From Thioclava sp. SK-1 (GTDB lineage: Bacteria > Pseudomonadota > Alphaproteobacteria > Rhodobacterales > Rhodobacteraceae): a stretch of DNA of 64,000 nucleotides. The position numbers and the translations under genes are program-made. Where the stretch lies: contig NZ_MDHA01000026.1 of assembly GCF_001705665.1 (NCBI RefSeq), positions 62,001-126,000 of the forward strand. Reading direction: 5' to 3'. A model generated the notes under the pieces. That model did no database searches. It was not told where the DNA came from and saw nothing but the letters and a program-made list of their open reading frames with translations. Below, in pieces: positions 8,527-16,931 of the stretch (position 1 is its first letter; each line of letters begins with the position of its first letter).

Positions 8527-10551
8527 ATGGCCGATGATGCACTGGTGATTTTTACCCCGTCGGGCAAGCGTGGACGCGTTCCTGTTGGGACTTCGGTTCT
8601 GGCAGCCGCGCGCAAGCTCGGTGTCGATTTGGATTCGGTCTGTGGTGGACGCGGGATTTGTTCTAAATGTCAGATCGCACCCAGCTATGGAGAGTTTTCC
8701 AAACATGGGGTGCATGTCAGCCCGGATGCATTGACTGACCTAAATGCCGTTGAAGAACGCTATGATCGGGTCCGTGGTTTGAAGCCGGGGCGGCGTTTGG
8801 GATGTCAGGCCTGTGTACAAGGTGATGTGATTGTTGATGTGCCGCCGGAAAGCCAAGTGCATAAGCAGGTGATCCGCAAATCCGCCTCGGAGCGGGTGAT
8901 GGTGATGGATCCTGCGGTTCGCGCCTATCTGGTGGATGTTGCAGAACCCGATATGCACGAGCCTTTGGGTGATTTTCAGCGCCTCGCTGCCGCGCTTGCC
9001 GCGCAATGGGATGTTCAGGGGCTACGGCCTGATCTGGCGGTTTTGGCCCGGTTGCAGCCGGCATTGCGCAAGGGAAATTGGCAGGTCACGGTTGCGGTTC
9101 ATGATGCCGGTGACGGGGCGCGTTTGATCGCTGTTTGGCCCGGATTCCGTGATGCGCCCCTTTATGGAATTGCGATTGACCTTGGTTCAACCACAATTGC
9201 GGGGCATTTGGTGGCCCTGGATGACGGGCGTGTTTTAGCAAGTTCTGGCGTGATGAACCCGCAGATCCGCTTTGGCGAAGATTTGATGAGCCGCGTGTCA
9301 TATGTCATGATGAATGCGGGCGGGGACCGCGAGATGACGGCCGCCGTACAAGAGGCTATGGGAGCATTAGCATCGGCGCTGGCGGAAGATGCAGGAATTG
9401 ATCCGCAAGACATCATGGAAGCCACTATCGTGTGCAACCCGGTCATGCATCATTTGCTGTTGGGAATTGATCCGGTAGAGCTGGGACAGGCGCCGTTTGC
9501 CCTGGCGACATCTGACAGTTTGTCATTGCCGGCAAGTGATGCAGGGCTGGACACGATTGCGCCTGCAGGGCGGGTTTATATCTTACCGTTGATTGCGGGT
9601 CATGTTGGGGCGGATGCTGCGGCTGTCGCATTGTCCGAAGCCCCCGAGCGGCGCGATGATCTGTCACTGATTGTTGATGTTGGCACGAATGCCGAAATTT
9701 TGCTGGGCAATTCCAGCCGTGTGCTGGCCTGTTCGTCGCCCACCGGCCCGGCATTTGAGGGGGCACAGATTTCCTCGGGTCAGCGCGCAGCGCCCGGCGC
9801 GATTGAGCGCATTGAAATTGATCCGGTGACCAAAGCCCCCCGGTTCAAGATCATCGGCAATGCGCATTGGTCCAATGAGCCTGAATTTGGCACGCCGCTG
9901 ATCACCGGCATTTGCGGGTCGGGTATCATCGAAGCCGTTGCTGAAATGCGGATGGCGGGAATTTGTGATGCCTCAGGGCTGATTGGGTCCGCACAGCAGG
10001 TCGGCACAGAGCGTTGCACCCCATCGGGACGCACCCATGAATATGTCATTTTTGATGCCACGCCAGAGGGACCGCGGATCACCGTCACGCAGGGCGATAT
10101 TCGCGCAATCCAACTGGCGAAATCGGCGCTTTATGCCGGGGCGCGATTGCTGATGGATGAGATGGGTGTCGACACCGTTGACCGGGTTGTTTTGGCCGGT
10201 GCCTTTGGGGCGCATATCAGCGCCAAACATGCGATGGTATTGGGGATGATCCCGGATGTACCACTGGACTGCGTAATTTCGGCGGGCAATGCCGCCGGCA
10301 CGGGGGCGCGGATGGCCCTATGTTCGGTCAAGGCACGGCGTCAAATTGAGGCACAGGTAAAGCGCATCGATAAAATTGAAACCGCGATTGAGCCGAAATT
10401 CCAAGAGCATTTCGTGGCCGCCAATGCCCTGCCCCATGCCACCGATCCTTTCACCGGGTTGCGCGAGATTGCGCCCTTGCCCGATGTCAGTTTCAACTCT
10501 GGTGGGGATGGTTCGGGCACAGGGCGCCGGCGCAAACGGCGCGGGGGCTAA
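8527..10551 (+). CDS. Ferredoxin-ASKHA (DUF4445) corrinoid protein reductive activator, RamA/RACo-like
   Basis: The 674-residue protein has an N-terminal 2Fe-2S ferredoxin domain (VCGGRGICSKCQ with a later Cys at LGCQAC), a linker, and a C-terminal ASKHA domain (AIDLGSTTIAGHL, IVDVGTNAEILLG, VLAGAFGAH). Such proteins use ATP to drive reduction of Co(II) corrinoid back to Co(I). In Phaeobacter a DUF4445 protein was genetically linked to reactivation of a methionine synthase lacking its own activation domain; this gene may play that role. GGAGGG at 8515-8520 sets the ATG at 8527; an earlier in-frame GTG would translate the repeat element. No corrinoid methyltransferase is adjacent. Confidence 0.88.
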   Translation: MADDALVIFTPSGKRGRVPVGTSVLAAARKLGVDLDSVCGGRGICSKCQIAPSYGEFSKHGVHVSPDALTDLNAVEERYDRVRGLKPGRRLGCQACVQGDVIVDVPPESQVHKQVIRKSASERVMVMDPAVRAYLVDVAEPDMHEPLGDFQRLAAALAAQWDVQGLRPDLAVLARLQPALRKGNWQVTVAVHDAGDGARLIAVWPGFRDAPLYGIAIDLGSTTIAGHLVALDDGRVLASSGVMNPQIRFGEDLMSRVSYVMMNAGGDREMTAAVQEAMGALASALAEDAGIDPQDIMEATIVCNPVMHHLLLGIDPVELGQAPFALATSDSLSLPASDAGLDTIAPAGRVYILPLIAGHVGADAAAVALSEAPERRDDLSLIVDVGTNAEILLGNSSRVLACSSPTGPAFEGAQISSGQRAAPGAIERIEIDPVTKAPRFKIIGNAHWSNEPEFGTPLITGICGSGIIEAVAEMRMAGICDASGLIGSAQQVGTERCTPSGRTHEYVIFDATPEGPRITVTQGDIRAIQLAKSALYAGARLLMDEMGVDTVDRVVLAGAFGAHISAKHAMVLGMIPDVPLDCVISAGNAAGTGARMALCSVKARRQIEAQVKRIDKIETAIEPKFQEHFVAANALPHATDPFTGLREIAPLPDVSFNSGGDGSGTGRRRKRRGG

Positions 10552-10571
10552 GCGCGACATTTTGCGCCATT

Positions 10572-11297
10572 TTACCCCCAATCCCCCAATGCCGCTTGCC
10601 ACAGGGTTATCGCGGCGCACACAGCCGTATCCGCGCGCAAAATACGCGGACCGAGGCTGATTGCGGTAACGTAATCCAAGCCGCGCAAGCGGTCGCGTTC
10701 TCCAGCAGAGAAGCCACCTTCTGGCCCGATAAGAATCGCCCAAGGGCCGGGGGGTAACTGCGCCAAGACCTGTGCCGGGCCAGCCAAAGCCTCATCACAA
10801 AATAAGATGCGCCGGGACGGGTCCCACCCCTCCAGCAATTTTGTAAGCGGCTGCATCTCTTCCACCGGGGGGACGAATGTGCCCAGACATTGTTCCCCCG
10901 CTTCCAGCGCATGCGCCTGCGCCCGGTCACGTTTGATCCGGCCTGAATTGGTGAAAGCTGTCTGCACTGGCAGTATCTTGGCGCACCCCAGCTCGGTCGC
11001 TTTTTCTACAATGAAATCAGTTCGTTCTTTTTTTATGGGTGCGAAGATCAACCACAGATCGGGCGGATCAAGCTGTGGTGCCGCCTGCCCTAAACAGCGC
11101 AGCGTGCCGCGTTTCTTTGCGGCCTCCACCACTTCGGCGGTCCATTCGCCATCGCGCCCGTTGAACAGGGCAACATGGGTGCCCTGCCCTTCGCGCATGA
11201 CGCCGAAAAGATAATGGGCCTGACCGGGATCCAAGGGCACATCTTGCCCCTGCCCCAATGGGTGATCTACATAAAGACGTATCTTGGCGCGTTGCAT
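10572..11297 (-). CDS. rsmE: 16S rRNA (uracil(1498)-N(3))-methyltransferase RsmE
   Basis: RsmE methylates N3 of U1498 in 16S rRNA using a SPOUT-fold SAM site. The 241-residue protein has an N-terminal PUA-like part (KIRLYVDHPLGQGQ..., HYLFGVMR) and the SPOUT knot region GPWAILIGPEGGFSAGERD plus SLGPRILRADTAV, which is diagnostic. The start at 11297 matches the usual KIRLYV N-terminus; longer frames exist but run into ubiA. The start lies only 12 bp from the divergent ubiA start. Confidence 0.95.
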   Translation of the reverse strand: MQRAKIRLYVDHPLGQGQDVPLDPGQAHYLFGVMREGQGTHVALFNGRDGEWTAEVVEAAKKRGTLRCLGQAAPQLDPPDLWLIFAPIKKERTDFIVEKATELGCAKILPVQTAFTNSGRIKRDRAQAHALEAGEQCLGTFVPPVEEMQPLTKLLEGWDPSRRILFCDEALAGPAQVLAQLPPGPWAILIGPEGGFSAGERDRLRGLDYVTAISLGPRILRADTAVCAAITLWQAALGDWG

Positions 11298-11309
11298 GAG
11301 GCGGAATTT

Positions 11310-12290
11310 ATGACCCAAAAGACCAAAACGCCAGAGGCAGATGGCAGCAATTCCACCGGAACTGTTTATGATGCATATCGTGGCAATTGGGTTGACCACC
11401 GTGCACCCGGCTGGGCGCGGCCCCTACTGCGCCTGTCGCGGGCCGATCGCCCGATTGGCACATGGCTGTTGTTGGTGCCCTGCTGGTGGGGGATTGCGCT
11501 GGCCGCCGCAGCCGATCAGCCACGCTGGTTCGATCTGTATCTGGCCTGCGCCTGTGCCGTTGGCGCGTTCTTGATGCGCGGCGCGGGCTGCACATGGAAT
11601 GACATCACGGATCGAAAATTTGACGCAGCCGTGGCGCGCACCCGCTCGCGGCCGCTGCCTTCGGGGCAAATCACTGTGACAGGTGCAATGCTGTGGCTGA
11701 TAGTTCAGTGTCTTATTTCCTTATGCATTCTGATCAGTTTCAACACACCAGCAATTGTCACCGGAATGGTGTCTTTGGTCCCGGTTGCGATCTATCCTTT
11801 TGCCAAACGCTTCACCTATTGGCCGCAGATCTTTTTGGGAATCGCGTTCAACTGGGGCGCTTTGGTGGGCTGGGTGGCGCATAGCGGCTCTTTTGGCTGG
11901 GCGCCTGCGCTTCTGTATATCTCGGGGCTGATTTGGACACTGTTTTACGACACGATCTACGCCCATCAGGATAAAGAGGACGACATTTTGATCGGCGTTA
12001 AATCCACTGCGCTAAAGCTAGGTGCGGATACGCCAAAATGGCTGGGCGGTTTTTTGGTGGTGTCGGTCGCATTGATGACGGCTGCGGTTTTGGTGGCGCT
12101 GTTGCCCCATGCTGATCCCCTGACATTGGTTTTGTGCCTATGCGGGCCTTGGGGGTTTGGCTGGCATATGCTGTGGCAATTGCGTCAACTGGACATTGAC
12201 GATCCCGATATTTGCCTGAAATTGTTTCGCGGATCGAAAAATGCCGGGCTGATTGCTGCGCTGTTTTTCGCCGCTGGCGCAATCGTGTAA
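11310..12290 (+). CDS. ubiA: 4-hydroxybenzoate polyprenyltransferase UbiA
   Basis: UbiA attaches the polyprenyl tail to 4-hydroxybenzoate in ubiquinone synthesis, in the inner membrane. The 326-residue protein carries both Asp-rich prenyltransferase motifs: NDITDRKFD, followed by RTRSRPLPSG, and YDTIYAHQDKEDD, with multiple membrane helices between and after. GAGGCGG a few bases upstream supports ATG 11310; a frame extending back to 11175 would overlap rsmE in antisense. It is divergent from rsmE. Confidence 0.95.
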   Translation: MTQKTKTPEADGSNSTGTVYDAYRGNWVDHRAPGWARPLLRLSRADRPIGTWLLLVPCWWGIALAAAADQPRWFDLYLACACAVGAFLMRGAGCTWNDITDRKFDAAVARTRSRPLPSGQITVTGAMLWLIVQCLISLCILISFNTPAIVTGMVSLVPVAIYPFAKRFTYWPQIFLGIAFNWGALVGWVAHSGSFGWAPALLYISGLIWTLFYDTIYAHQDKEDDILIGVKSTALKLGADTPKWLGGFLVVSVALMTAAVLVALLPHADPLTLVLCLCGPWGFGWHMLWQLRQLDIDDPDICLKLFRGSKNAGLIAALFFAAGAIV

Positions 12291-12367
12291 TGGGCTTTGC
12301 GTTGCGCGTCCGGTTCCATCTGCTTATGCAATAGGCGATTCCGACCCAATGAAGAGACCCTGACCGC

Positions 12368-14398
12368 ATGCGCACCAAGATCATGACCTCTGCCGCCTTT
12401 GTCTTTGCACTGGTCCTATCTGGCGTAATTGCAGGGGGGGCAGCCACCCTGATTGAGAAACGATCCAAATCCGAAGTGCGCGTGGCATTGGAAACCGCCA
12501 ATTACGGCTGGGCACGGGTGGAAACAGACGGGTTGCAGGTGATCCTTGTCGGCACTGCCCCTTCAGAGGCAGAGCGATTCCGTGCCGTTGCCCTTGCGGG
12601 AACCATCGTTGAGGCGTCACGGGTGATCGATAATACCGATGTGGCAGCGACGAAGGCGCTGACCCCGCCCGAATTCTCATTGGAAATTCTGCGCAATGAT
12701 GATGGAATTTCGTTGATCGGGCTGATCCCGGCGAGCACCGATCGCGAGGTGCTGCTTAGTGAGCTGTCCGATATGATCGGTGGCGATGCGCAGATTGCCG
12801 ATATGTTGGAAACGGCAGATTATCCTGTGCCTGTAGGGTGGACCGAGGCCTATGGTTTTGCCGTGGACACGCTTGCGACATTGCCGCATTCAAAAATCTC
12901 GGTTGAGGCAGGACGGGTCAGCGTGGATGCCATCACGGCCTCTGCTGCGGATAAGGCGCGGGTGGAGACCGATCTGGCCCGACGCAAACCACGCACGCTG
13001 GCGCTGGAGTTCGATATTTCTGCGCCCCGCCCTGTGATCACGCCCTTTACGCTGCGGTTTTTGATAGATGATGACGGGGCCCGTTTTGACGCCTGCTCTG
13101 CTGATACAGAAACGGCGCGGAATAAAATTATCTCGGCCGCGCGGGCGGCTGGCGCGGGACGTTTGCGCGATTGCACCATCGGCATGGGCGTGCCATCGCC
13201 ACAATGGGCGGAGGCGGCTGTAATGGGGATCAAGGCCCTGGGCGAATTGGGCGCCGGATCGATCACCTATTCCGATGCCGATATCGCGCTGATCGCGCCC
13301 CCCACAGTATCACAAAGCGATTTCGATCGGGTTGTAGGTGAGTTGGAATCCGATTTGCCGGATGTATTCTCGCTTAAATCCAAGCTGGAAACACCCGAGA
13401 TTGCCTCCACTCAGGTAGCAGAATTCACCGCCCAGCTTGGCGCGGGAAAACTAAGCCTGCGCGGCCGGGTCACGGATGAATTGCAGCGTAGCACGGTGGA
13501 AAGCTATGCGCGGGCGCAATTCGGCACCGCAGCCGTTCGCGGCGCAATGCGTGTGGATGAAAATCTGCCCTCCAACTGGCCGGTGCGGGTTTTGGCGGGG
13601 CTTTCGGCGCTGGATCTTTTGAACGAAGGGGCACTGACCGTCCGGCCCGATCTTGTGTCGCTTAGCGGGATTTCAGGCAACCCGAAGGCCAGCGATGATA
13701 TCGCCAGGCTGTTTGCCGACCGCCTGGGCGAAAGCGCGCAGTTTGATCTGTCCATTCGCTATGACAAGCGCCTTGATCCGATTTTGGGGCTGCCATCAGG
13801 TCGCGAATGTGTAGACCGTTTGAACGCGGTTCTGGCCAAGCAAAAAATCACATTTGAACCGGGATCATCCAAGATCGACACCGAAGGCACCCGCGCAATG
13901 GAGGCATTGGCGCAGGCGATGACCAATTGTGAAGACTACGCGATGGAATTGTCGGGCCATACTGATAGTCAAGGTGGCGAACAGATGAACCAGCAACTGT
14001 CGCAGCAACGCGCGGATTCTGTGCGCGTGGCCCTGTCGGATGCGGGCGTTTTGGTCAGCAATATCACCACCAAAGGTTATGGCGAGGCACAGCCGATCGC
14101 CGGAAATGATACAGAGGATGGGCGCGAGGCCAATCGACGCATCGAATTTGTGCTGTTGGATGAAGCCCCGGTCGCCGAAGCACAATCTGAATTGCCTGAA
14201 GCCACGGAAGAAGCCACCGCCGATATCGTCGCCGCCGCCACACAGGCCGAAGAGAGCGCGCAAACAGCGACCCAACCGCCCGCCGATCCCGCCGTAAGCG
14301 CAGCCCAAGATCCGGCAATTGACATTCCGGTGGGTGATGGCGATCAATCCCCGGGTCGCCCGCGCGCGCGGCCCGCAGGTTTGGGGCCAGACAATTGA
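12368..14398 (+). CDS. OmpA-family protein with N-terminal BON-like repeats
   Basis: The 676-residue protein has an N-terminal hydrophobic segment (about residues 6-26), then several repeats resembling BON modules (GWARVETDGLQVILVGTAPSE, KLSLRGRVTDELQRS). The C-terminal OmpA domain reads ITFEPGSSKIDTEG, ELSGHTDSQGG, LSQQRADSVRVAL and REANRRIEFVL, which is the diaminopimelate-binding fold that tethers proteins to peptidoglycan. A 70-residue Ala/Glu/Pro-rich tail follows. It is probably a periplasmic, inner-membrane-anchored wall-binding protein. The next gene encodes a small coiled-coil membrane protein that may be a partner. Confidence 0.85.
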   Translation: MRTKIMTSAAFVFALVLSGVIAGGAATLIEKRSKSEVRVALETANYGWARVETDGLQVILVGTAPSEAERFRAVALAGTIVEASRVIDNTDVAATKALTPPEFSLEILRNDDGISLIGLIPASTDREVLLSELSDMIGGDAQIADMLETADYPVPVGWTEAYGFAVDTLATLPHSKISVEAGRVSVDAITASAADKARVETDLARRKPRTLALEFDISAPRPVITPFTLRFLIDDDGARFDACSADTETARNKIISAARAAGAGRLRDCTIGMGVPSPQWAEAAVMGIKALGELGAGSITYSDADIALIAPPTVSQSDFDRVVGELESDLPDVFSLKSKLETPEIASTQVAEFTAQLGAGKLSLRGRVTDELQRSTVESYARAQFGTAAVRGAMRVDENLPSNWPVRVLAGLSALDLLNEGALTVRPDLVSLSGISGNPKASDDIARLFADRLGESAQFDLSIRYDKRLDPILGLPSGRECVDRLNAVLAKQKITFEPGSSKIDTEGTRAMEALAQAMTNCEDYAMELSGHTDSQGGEQMNQQLSQQRADSVRVALSDAGVLVSNITTKGYGEAQPIAGNDTEDGREANRRIEFVLLDEAPVAEAQSELPEATEEATADIVAAATQAEESAQTATQPPADPAVSAAQDPAIDIPVGDGDQSPGRPRARPAGLGPDN

Positions 14399-14477
14399 CC
14401 CATGACAAGGGCCGGGCCGCAATGGTTCGGCCTTGCACCAATTATGACGCAGGCATCAAGAAGGCAGGATAAGACCC

Positions 14478-14813
14478 GTGAACAGAACCGATTTTGTTAT
14501 TGCAACCGCGATCATCCTTTTTATCGCCTTTTGTCTTGGATGGTTTGCAGCATGGTTGATCGGGCGTTTGACGCGTGTAAGCCAGGCAGACATCGGGGAG
14601 CTGGAACAGATGGCGCAGGCGCTTCATGATGCCGAAGAAGTCCGCGATCAGGCCATTGCCTATTACGAAGACCGTGAATCCCAATTGACCAATCAGGTGC
14701 AGCAAACCGAAGCGGAACTGGCTGCGACTATGGACGGGCTGCGCGATGCCCGCCACGAGGCCGAAGAGCTGCGCCGATATATCGACCGGATGAACAACGC
14801 CGAACAAAGCTGA
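14478..14813 (+). CDS. Small membrane-anchored coiled-coil protein
   Basis: The 111-residue protein starts at GTG 14478, with an AGGATAAGA about 8 bp upstream. It has one N-terminal membrane helix (VIATAIILFIAFCLGWFAAWLIG) and then a long acidic helix rich in Glu, Gln and Ala (about residues 35-105) with heptad character. I know of no defined function. It sits 80 bp after the OmpA-family gene in the same direction, so a shared envelope role is plausible. Confidence 0.75.
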   Translation: MNRTDFVIATAIILFIAFCLGWFAAWLIGRLTRVSQADIGELEQMAQALHDAEEVRDQAIAYYEDRESQLTNQVQQTEAELAATMDGLRDARHEAEELRRYIDRMNNAEQS

Positions 14814-14919
14814 TTACGGCCAACGGCACCGCCGCAAACTGTGCCAAGACGTGGCCAAGAAAGAAATATGCCGTCATGTGAATTTTCATCAGGTTTCCCA
14901 TGCGGACAGCTTGTCGTGC

Positions 14920-14934
14920 AGGGGCGAAGCCCCT
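14920..14934. terminator. GC-rich hairpin AGGGGC-GAA-GCCCCT in a 132-bp gap
   Basis: A perfect 6-bp stem with a GAA triloop lies between the coiled-coil gene and the S49 protease gene, 11 bp before the protease start. There is no T-tract after it on either strand. It may be a weak terminator or a leader hairpin. The rest of the gap (14814-14945) shows nothing else. Confidence 0.3.
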
Positions 14935-14945
14935 AGATCCACCTT

Positions 14946-15785
14946 ATGGATATTCAGCGTCTTCTCCCGTTTCGTAAAAAAGCCCCCCGTGTGGCAATCC
15001 TTCGGCTGCAAGGGGCGATTGGCATGTCGCGCCCCGGTTCGCCGGGCCTGTCCGATGCAGGCCTTGCGCCGCTGATCACGCGGGCGTTTTCCAAGGGCAA
15101 ACCCACGGCTGTGGCGCTGTTGATCAATTCGCCCGGCGGCTCTCCGGTGCAAAGTGCGTTGATCGCGGGCCGTATCCGCCGCCTGGCAGAGGAAAAAAAC
15201 ATTCCGGTGCATGCTTTTGTTGAAGATGTGGCGGCGTCCGGCGGCTATTGGTTGGCCTGCGCGGCCGATGACATCTGGACGGACCCGACATCGGTGGTAG
15301 GCTCTATCGGTGTCATCTCATCAGGGTTTGGGCTTGATCAATTCATCGACAAGCACGGGATTGAGCGCCGGGTGCATACGGCCGGCGGTTCTAAAAGCTT
15401 TATGGATCCGTTTCGCGAACAAAAGCCCGAAGATATCGCCCGGTTGACCAAATTGCTGGATGACATTCATCTAAGCTTCAAGGACCATGTGACGGCACGG
15501 CGCGGTGATAAGCTGGCAACGGATCGCGATCTGTTCACCGGTGATATCTGGACAGGCCGACAGGCATTGGCCGAAAATACCGGCCTGATCGACGGGATCG
15601 CCCATGCGGTGCCGAAGCTTAAAGAACTGTATGGTGACAAGGTGCAATTCACTGTGCACACACAAAAAAAATCGCTGTTCCGCCGCTTTGGCGCGCAACT
15701 GGGCAGTAATTTGGGCGCACAGGTTGCCGGAACGGTTCTGGATGCCGCACAGGAGCGAGCCCTTTGGGCGCGTTACGGGCTGTAG
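14946..15785 (+). CDS. S49 family serine protease (SohB/SppA-like)
   Basis: The 279-residue protein has the S49 fold: LLINSPGGSPVQSALI, then FVEDVAASGGYWLACAAD holding the nucleophilic Ser, GSIGVISSGFGL, and AGGSKSFMDPFREQKPED with the Lys region. It has no clear N-terminal membrane anchor (MDIQRLLPFRKKAPRVAIL) and has a single S49 domain, so it is closer to SohB-type enzymes than to full SppA. S49 enzymes cleave remnant signal peptides or small membrane-associated peptides. It is followed after 3 bp by a 60-residue gene. Confidence 0.9.
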   Translation: MDIQRLLPFRKKAPRVAILRLQGAIGMSRPGSPGLSDAGLAPLITRAFSKGKPTAVALLINSPGGSPVQSALIAGRIRRLAEEKNIPVHAFVEDVAASGGYWLACAADDIWTDPTSVVGSIGVISSGFGLDQFIDKHGIERRVHTAGGSKSFMDPFREQKPEDIARLTKLLDDIHLSFKDHVTARRGDKLATDRDLFTGDIWTGRQALAENTGLIDGIAHAVPKLKELYGDKVQFTVHTQKKSLFRRFGAQLGSNLGAQVAGTVLDAAQERALWARYGL

Positions 15786-15788
15786 GCC

Positions 15789-15971
15789 ATGTTGCTAAAG
15801 ATCATGTCGATCTTTTTGGTCGTAATGGCAGTGATGGCGATCTTTGGCAAGCTGCGCATGCCCCGCGTAGCATCTCCGCGATTTCTAAAACGGCGTGGGC
15901 GTTGCACGCACTGCCATCGCCCCAAAATCGGGTCTGGGCCGTGTCCGTGCAAGGAAATGAAGGGAAATTAA
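15789..15971 (+). CDS. 60-residue membrane protein with Cys/His-rich tail
   Basis: One N-terminal membrane helix (IMSIFLVVMAVMAIFGKL) is followed by a basic segment (RFLKRRGR) and a compact CTHCHRPKIGSGPCPC tail that could bind a metal such as zinc. The gene fits tightly: it begins 3 bp after the S49 protease stop, and its TAA at 15969-15971 abuts the GTG of the next gene. That packing supports a real gene. The function is unknown. Confidence 0.75.
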   Translation: MLLKIMSIFLVVMAVMAIFGKLRMPRVASPRFLKRRGRCTHCHRPKIGSGPCPCKEMKGN

Positions 15972-16922
15972 GTGCTTGTAGATGTTGCGTTGGTCGTCGC
16001 TGGTCTTGTGTTGCTGGTGATGGCGGGCGACTGGCTGGTCAAGGGGGCGGTGAACTTGTCCCTGCGCTTTGGGATCCCAGCGCTGGTCGTCAGCCTGACA
16101 GTTGTCGCCTTTGGCACTTCTGCGCCTGAAATGCTTGTTTCCGTGGCGGCGGTGTTGGACGGCGCCCCTGCCATCGCATTAGGCAATGTCATCGGGTCAA
16201 ACACGGCCAATATTCTACTGGTCTTGGGTATTCCGGCGATCATTTCGGTCATTCATACGCATGAAACTGATACGCGCAGCGATTATATCCTGATGCTGGC
16301 GGCCTCGGTCTTGTTCATCATCATCTGCCTGCTTGGCCCGATCACATGGGTGCATGGTGTCGTCTTGCTGATTGCGCTGGCGCTGGTGATTACGAAACAG
16401 ATCCGCCAAGCCATGGCCCATCGACGCGATCACACGGATGAACCTGAAGAGATCGAAGGGCTGGAAGACGGCATTTCCGGTAAAAAGATCGCCCTGTATC
16501 TGGCGCTTGGCCTGATTGGCCTGCCCATCGGCGCGAATTTTCTGGTCAGCGGCGCCTCCGACATCGCGCGCGCTTTCGGGATCTCTGAGGCCGTGATTGG
16601 CCTGACCTTGGTGGCAATTGGCACATCATTGCCCGAATTGGCGACAAGCGTGACAGCGGCGATGAAGGGGCGCGCAGATGTGGCCCTAGGCAATGTCATC
16701 GGGTCCAACATCTTTAACCTGCTGTGCATCATCGGGGTCGCTAGCCTGTTTGGCACGCTGCCGGTTCCGCCCGAGATGCTGCGGATTGACCTTTGGGTGA
16801 TGTTGGGGGCATCTGTGTTGATTGCGCCTATGATTTTGAAACATAAGCCATTCACCCGCCCAATTGGCATTGGATTTGTGGCGATCTACCTTGCCTATAT
16901 CACTGCCATTGTTGTCGTTTAA
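15972..16922 (+). CDS. Calcium/sodium antiporter (CaCA family, YrbG-like)
   Basis: The 316-residue membrane protein has the two inverted alpha-repeats of the family: VAFGTSAPEMLVS with GNVIGSNTANILLVLG, and VAIGTSLPELATSV with GNVIGSNIFNLLCIIG. Together these bind the ions at the centre of ten helices. An acidic cytoplasmic loop (HRRDHTDEPEEIEGLEDG) lies between the halves. It starts at GTG directly after the previous stop. The family exchanges cytoplasmic Ca2+ for Na+ or H+; ion specificity is inferred. Confidence 0.93.
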   Translation: MLVDVALVVAGLVLLVMAGDWLVKGAVNLSLRFGIPALVVSLTVVAFGTSAPEMLVSVAAVLDGAPAIALGNVIGSNTANILLVLGIPAIISVIHTHETDTRSDYILMLAASVLFIIICLLGPITWVHGVVLLIALALVITKQIRQAMAHRRDHTDEPEEIEGLEDGISGKKIALYLALGLIGLPIGANFLVSGASDIARAFGISEAVIGLTLVAIGTSLPELATSVTAAMKGRADVALGNVIGSNIFNLLCIIGVASLFGTLPVPPEMLRIDLWVMLGASVLIAPMILKHKPFTRPIGIGFVAIYLAYITAIVVV

Positions 16923-16931
16923 GGAGCATCC

